Source: Bacillus_BA songklensis
Lineage (GTDB): Bacteria > Bacillota > Bacilli > Bacillales > Bacillaceae_H
Direction of reading: 5' to 3'
DNA: 64,000 nt
NCBI RefSeq assembly: GCF_042649685.1
Contig: NZ_JBHRZT010000072.1
Location: 682,001-746,000 of the forward strand
A program made the position numbers and the translations under genes. Below the pieces are notes generated by a model. That model was not told where the DNA came from, did not search any database, and saw only the letters and a program-made list of their open reading frames with translations. This document shows positions 60,658 through 64,000 of the stretch, one piece after another; position 1 is the first letter of the stretch; the number at the start of each line of letters is the position of its first letter.

Positions 60658-60900
60658 ATAAAAAAGCCCCACTGGTTGTGCCAGTAGGGACGAATTGCTT
60701 CGCGGTACCACCCTAATTATGAACGATCGTTCATCTCTTCATTAAGATAACGGCTCCTCACCGTCTTTTCTCACATGAAAGAAAAGAAAGCTCCAAGAAT
60801 GAATTTCACCATCTTCTATGTTCTGACTTGCACCAGCCGTCAGCTCTCTGAAACAGGGAGAAAAATGGCTACTTTGTTCTTATCATCACTTGTTTTGGAC
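60658..60900 (-). ncRNA. T-box riboswitch 2, Phe (UUC) specifier
   Basis: Minus-strand features in order: CAGAGAGCTGACGGCTGGTG (stem I distal part), specifier region GGTGAAATTCATTCTTGGAGC with TTC at 60803-60801 followed by A, a palindrome ATGAACGATCGTTCAT, T-box AGGGTGGTACCGCG at 60714-60701, and terminator CCCTACTGG...CCAGTGGGG then TTTTTT. Uncharged tRNA-Phe should allow read-through into aroA. Confidence 0.88.
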
Positions 60901-60908
60901 AGCCCCCT

Positions 60909-61201
60909 AAAAACAAAACGTCCCTACTGTGAACCAGTAGGGACGAGCTTTCTCGCGGTACCACCCTATTTATGAACATATGTTCATCGCTTGTTGTCAT
61001 AACGGTTATTCACCGTCTTTTTCCTCACGTTATGTAAACGATCCGAAAAAGATGCTCAAGGATTGTAACTTCACGTTCCTTTTTGTACTGATTCGCACCA
61101 ACCATCAGCTCTCTGAATACAGGGAAAGAAAACATTACTAGTGTCCTGTCATTGCTCAATTATTTAAATTTTCATTTTTTTCAAACTTTGTTGTCTTCTT
61201 G
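60909..61201 (-). ncRNA. T-box riboswitch 1, Tyr (UAC) specifier
   Basis: CAGAGAGCTGATGGTTGGTG, then GTGAAGTTACAATCCTTGAGC with TAC at 61067-61065 followed by A, eleven bases before the same GAGC anchor as in T-box 2. Palindrome ATGAACATATGTTCAT, T-box AGGGTGGTACCGCG at 60967-60954, terminator GTCCCTACTG...CAGTAGGGAC then TTTTGTTTTT. First of two leaders in series. Confidence 0.88.
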
Positions 61202-61207
61202 TTTTGT

Positions 61208-61237
61208 ATTATAGGGCGGAAACAAATTCCGCGTCAA
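61208..61237 (-). promoter_or_regulatory. aroA promoter
   Basis: TTGACG (61237-61232), 18 bases, TATAAT (61213-61208) on the minus strand, about 575 bases before the aroA start codon and directly ahead of T-box 1. Confidence 0.75.
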
Positions 61238-61258
61238 TAGGTTTTTAGTAAAAAATAT

Positions 61259-61276
61259 TATGAAAGCGCTTTTATT
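61259..61276. promoter_or_regulatory. Candidate cre (CcpA) site upstream of aroA
   Basis: TATGAAAGCGCTTTTATT differs from the cre palindrome WWTGAAARCGYTTTCAWW at one core position. It lies about 22 bases upstream of the -35, a position compatible with CcpA activation. Confidence 0.45.
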
Positions 61277-61414
61277 TTTTAGGCATGTTCTGTTACGGTT
61301 CAATAAAGAGGCTTAAGCCAATAATAAATCCTTTCAAAAATTGTGCACAATTTATTCATCTCCGTTACAAATGCGTGATTCATTTTTGTCCCTTAGTATA
61401 GTGAAAAAATAAAA

Positions 61415-61568
61415 GGGAGTGACTCAAAAGGATAAAATCTCCCCTTTTGAGTCACCCCACGCAAAATGGACCGTTATATAAACCCAGTAATGCCAGGAGT
61501 TTTGATTGACGGTCCATTTTGCATAAAACATAAAACCCATCATTTTTTTGAACTTATGGGTCAGCCTC
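61415..61568. repeat. Three consecutive hairpins after the HesB-like gene
   Basis: GTGACTCAAAAGG/CCTTTTGAGTCAC; then GCAAAATGGACCGT/ACGGTCCATTTTGC with a 42-base loop; then ACCCAT/ATGGGT before the gene stop at 61569. The last is the likely terminator of that gene. The first two have no gene to serve and may be a mobile-element remnant. Confidence 0.6.
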
Positions 61569-61844
61569 TTAACAGTATTCATGATGACCTAAACCAAGCA
61601 GCACAAACCCGTCTTTCTGTTTGTCCAGTGTTATCCTCTCGGCTGTGGAAATGATTCGCGGATCGATTGCAACTTGAATGCCGTTTACCGTTTTCACAAT
61701 ATCATTTGCCTTCGGTGCACCCAGGGTTATTTCGATTTGCGGGGTGCAGCATCCTGAGTCAGCTGCATGAATGCGTATGCCCTGTCCTGCATATTCTTGC
61801 AGCATATCGTTAAGGGCCGCTTTTGCCAAATCAGTAATTTTCAT
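61569..61844 (-). CDS. HesB/IscA-like iron-sulfur biogenesis family protein
   Basis: A 91-residue protein (MKITDLAKAALNDMLQEYAG...IRIHAADSGCCTPQIEITLG, VKTVNGIQVAIDP, FVLLGLGHHEYC). The fold pattern is HesB/IscA, but the Cys arrangement is CC in the middle and a single C-terminal Cys preceded by HH, unlike the three-Cys A-type carriers. ATG 61844 follows GGGAGTGA. Possible metal or cluster binding. Confidence 0.7.
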   Translation of the reverse strand: MKITDLAKAALNDMLQEYAGQGIRIHAADSGCCTPQIEITLGAPKANDIVKTVNGIQVAIDPRIISTAERITLDKQKDGFVLLGLGHHEYC

Positions 61845-62066
61845 TGTCTTCACTCCCATGCTTGTTTAATATAGCAAGCTCAGCCTATATAGTTAGCCGC
61901 TTTGTCATATGTAAGATAAATTTGTGTCCAAAACGTTGCCAGCCCCTAAAAAAGGTTGATAGCTGCTTTTTGCTTACGTGTTTTTAGTAAAAAGTTGGAT
62001 ATACACACCCGCCCCATGACAAAGGTGTTAAAAGAATGAACATTTTGATAGTATTAAAAATAACCA

Positions 62067-63290
62067 TTACTTATACTGAATACGAAACCTAACGCCATCT
62101 GATGTATATTTAAAGACGATACGGTCGATTAACTTTTTTAATACACGGTTACAACCTATCGGGTCGACTTCCGCAAGTTCGGTCATCAAATCCAAATCGA
62201 GATCCCGCCACGTTTCCGTTTTCACTTGCTGCACTTGTTCTTCGAGAATATTGCCTGATTCCTTTAAACGCTGAATCTCCCCTTCCTGCTGATGAATTTT
62301 CATTTCAATATCATTCATCCTCCTGGATAGTTCCTCTTTAGAAATGAATCCATCATAATATGTTTCAAGAATACGTTCTTTTGCAAGAATGGTGCGCTGC
62401 AAGGATTCGTTTAAATCGGATAATTGACGATGAATCTGTTCCTGCTTTTCCGTATCGGTCATACCATCTTTTGATAAAATTCGTTCCCTATGTTTTTTTA
62501 AACGCTCAACAAGAAGCGGCATAAACTTTTGTTGTTGAATTCCCCGATTTTCGGTACAACGCGAAATCCCGTCTTCGAGGATATGTTTGCACTTCTTAAC
62601 AACAGGTCGGCCATGATTCATCTCCATTGATAACGTGTTTCCGCAAAACGAGCAGACCATTAATGAAGATAAAGCGTACTTCCCCTTATTTCGCTGCTTC
62701 GGTAAGGAACGTCTTTCATTCAATATATCCTGTACTCTTTCAAACTCGTCGGATCGGATAATCGGGTCATGTGTACCTTGTGCAACAATCACCTTGTCCC
62801 GATCATTCGACCTATTTTTTCTACCTTTCGAAGGTAATTTGATTTCACGATTTTTACCATAAATAATTTTTCCCGCATATACAGGGTTTTGTAACATGCG
62901 CGCAATGGAAGAGCCATTCCATTTATGGCCTTTAGCCGTTCGTTCGCCTCTTTCGTTTAATGTTCGTACGATTTCAGCGATCGATTTATCTTCGTAAAGA
63001 TACATGTCAAATATCGTGCGAACAATAGCCGCTTCTTGCAGCATCAATACCAATTTGCGAGTATTCTTGTCATACATATATCCATAGGGAGGCGAACCAT
63101 TTACCCACATACCATTTCTTGCATTGTTACGCTTCCCTTCTACTAGTCTTCCGGAAATCGAACGCCCTTCCATATGTCCAACAAATGATTCCATTATAAC
63201 CTTCCCTTTCATCCGAGGGTTTATAAAACACTTTACGTTTGTATTATACACCCTTGTCCATGAAGATTCATATTGACATTCATCAATCAT
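62067..63290 (-). pseudogene. Large serine recombinase lacking its catalytic domain
   Basis: The sequence matches the part after the resolvase domain: VGHMEGRSISGRLVEGKRNNARNG (E-helix end), GSPPYGYMYD, RTIFDMYL (recombinase domain), a zinc ribbon CSFCGNTL...CKHI, then a long coiled coil (REEL/LSRRMNDIEMKIHQQEGEIQRL). The N-terminal resolvase domain of about 130 residues with the catalytic Ser is absent. Residues 1-32 are unrelated. A -10 TATAAT (63248-63243) and AAGGGAAGG before ATG 63194 suggest the fragment may still be expressed from residue 33. Confidence 0.82.
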
Positions 63291-63294
63291 CGTC

Positions 63295-63792
63295 TCATTT
63301 TTTAATTTGCAACAGATTTTCCCATCTCCATGCTGCCTCTTTTGCGTAGGATAGCTCCCAGAATATCAACTCGCCTTGTATACCGATCCGTGTCATTCCC
63401 AATTTTTGAAGCACCTTTATAGAAGGGCCATTATCATGCAAGCAATGGGCCTTGATTTTTTTCACCTTGTTGGTCGCAAACGCCCAATTGATCAGGGCTT
63501 TTGCCCCTTCAGTCGCGTAACCTTTATTTTGATGGGCAGGTAAAATGCCATACCCAATATCGACCGCTTGTTCATGGTCGGGTTTACCTTTATACCCCAT
63601 ATCCCCTACAAGCATATTACTTTGTTTTTCAATCACAAACCATACTCCCCAGCCATATTGGGAATAGTCGCTGTTCAGATGCTGAACCGATTCCAGAACA
63701 TGATTCCCGAATGAATAGCCCTGCTCTCCATAATCGTTCACAAGCTTCAACGTACACGGAATTAGCTTTAATTGGTCTGTTATAATTTCCAT
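63295..63792 (-). CDS. GNAT acetyltransferase
   Basis: A 165-residue RimJ/RimL-like enzyme: VDIGYGILPAHQNKGYATEGAKALINWAF (acetyl-CoA motif Q-x-x-G-x-A) and HDNGPSIKVLQKLGMTRIG. GGGGGAGCG before the ATG. It ends four bases before the recombinase fragment on the same strand, an arrangement probably created by the deletion. Confidence 0.88.
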   Translation of the reverse strand: MEIITDQLKLIPCTLKLVNDYGEQGYSFGNHVLESVQHLNSDYSQYGWGVWFVIEKQSNMLVGDMGYKGKPDHEQAVDIGYGILPAHQNKGYATEGAKALINWAFATNKVKKIKAHCLHDNGPSIKVLQKLGMTRIGIQGELIFWELSYAKEAAWRWENLLQIKK

Positions 63793-63861
63793 TCCGCTCC
63801 CCCTTTTTTAAAATGGTCTCTCTTAACCATACCATTTTTTCTCATTTTTCGGCAGGCTCAT

Positions 63862-63972
63862 TTACGGATGTTGTAATGGGGTTAAATCGGCCTTTTCTAA
63901 TAATGGCTCCAGCATGAAAAGACGGCCAAGGTGAAATCCGCTTTCAACTTTTGTAAAGCAGTACCGGCTTCT
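63862..63972 (-). pseudogene. 3' remnant of a gene at the window edge
   Basis: An open stretch of 36 codons ending SGFHLGRLFMLEPLLEKADLTPLQHP, protein-like, with an in-frame stop at 63973-63975 and no start with a ribosome-binding site. Family not recognised. Nothing else is visible in 63793-64000. Confidence 0.3.
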
Positions 63973-64000
63973 TTATATGCAAAAAAGAACTGCCCGTTTG

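Overview
The window is a Bacillaceae chromosome segment of about 42 percent GC by eye, most likely from a thermotolerant, spore-forming Bacillus relative. Supporting genes are spore-specific or Bacillus-typical: aprX, sspH, spo0M, CotF-like coat proteins, a GerP-like peptide, YozQ/DUF4025, DUF6154 and DUF2639 proteins, a Bacillus-type aroA (chorismate mutase fused to DAHP synthase), and a ureABCEFGD operon with a convergent ureH. Species cannot be fixed from the sequence alone. A 10-N scaffold gap lies at 7451-7460.

Layout. 1-5.6 kb is one end of an integrated element: a secreted thermonuclease, a two-gene Z1-NTPase module whose large gene is frameshifted at an 8-G tract, an ImmA-like metallopeptidase and a tyrosine integrase beside a repeat-rich probable att region. 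5.8-14.3 kb is core chromosome with decay: aprX, a CPBP-like membrane protein, a phytoene-desaturase-like enzyme, a dead IS1182 copy, wrbA and amj. 14.4-20.8 kb is nickel and urease: ureH, sspH, then the ureABCEFGD operon with a readable promoter, a CodY-like box, a perfect GlnR/TnrA box and a candidate antisense small RNA in its leader. 21-29 kb is envelope and lipid metabolism: two diacylglycerol glycosyltransferase paralogues, DedA, a polysaccharide deacetylase, YkoP- and YkoQ-like genes and an EEP phosphatase. 29-36 kb has two probable late-spore genes, a class A PBP with a lipobox, a FixH/YtkA-like lipoprotein, and a beta-propeller lipoprotein with a two-component system. 35.7-38.6 kb is zinc homeostasis: ZIP importer, CzrA-type repressor, CDF exporter. 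38.7-58 kb is cell wall, S-layer and spore functions: amidase, flippase, two SLH proteins, PerR-controlled dps, CotF family proteins, a lysine-riboswitch-controlled permease, spo0M and chrA. 58-64 kb has a YitT protein, aroA behind two tandem T-boxes (Tyr then Phe specifiers), a HesB-like protein, a recombinase lacking its catalytic domain, and an acetyltransferase.

The most unusual signal is a dispersed family of at least nine intergenic repeats of about 110-215 bp with imperfect terminal inverted repeats and two internal hairpins. The second hairpin changes sequence between copies while keeping its pairing, and one copy carries its first loop inverted. I do not recognise this family. Other points worth checking are the tandem Tyr/Phe T-boxes, the poly-G frameshift in the Z1 gene, the urease leader antisense RNA, and several small gene remnants next to repeats.
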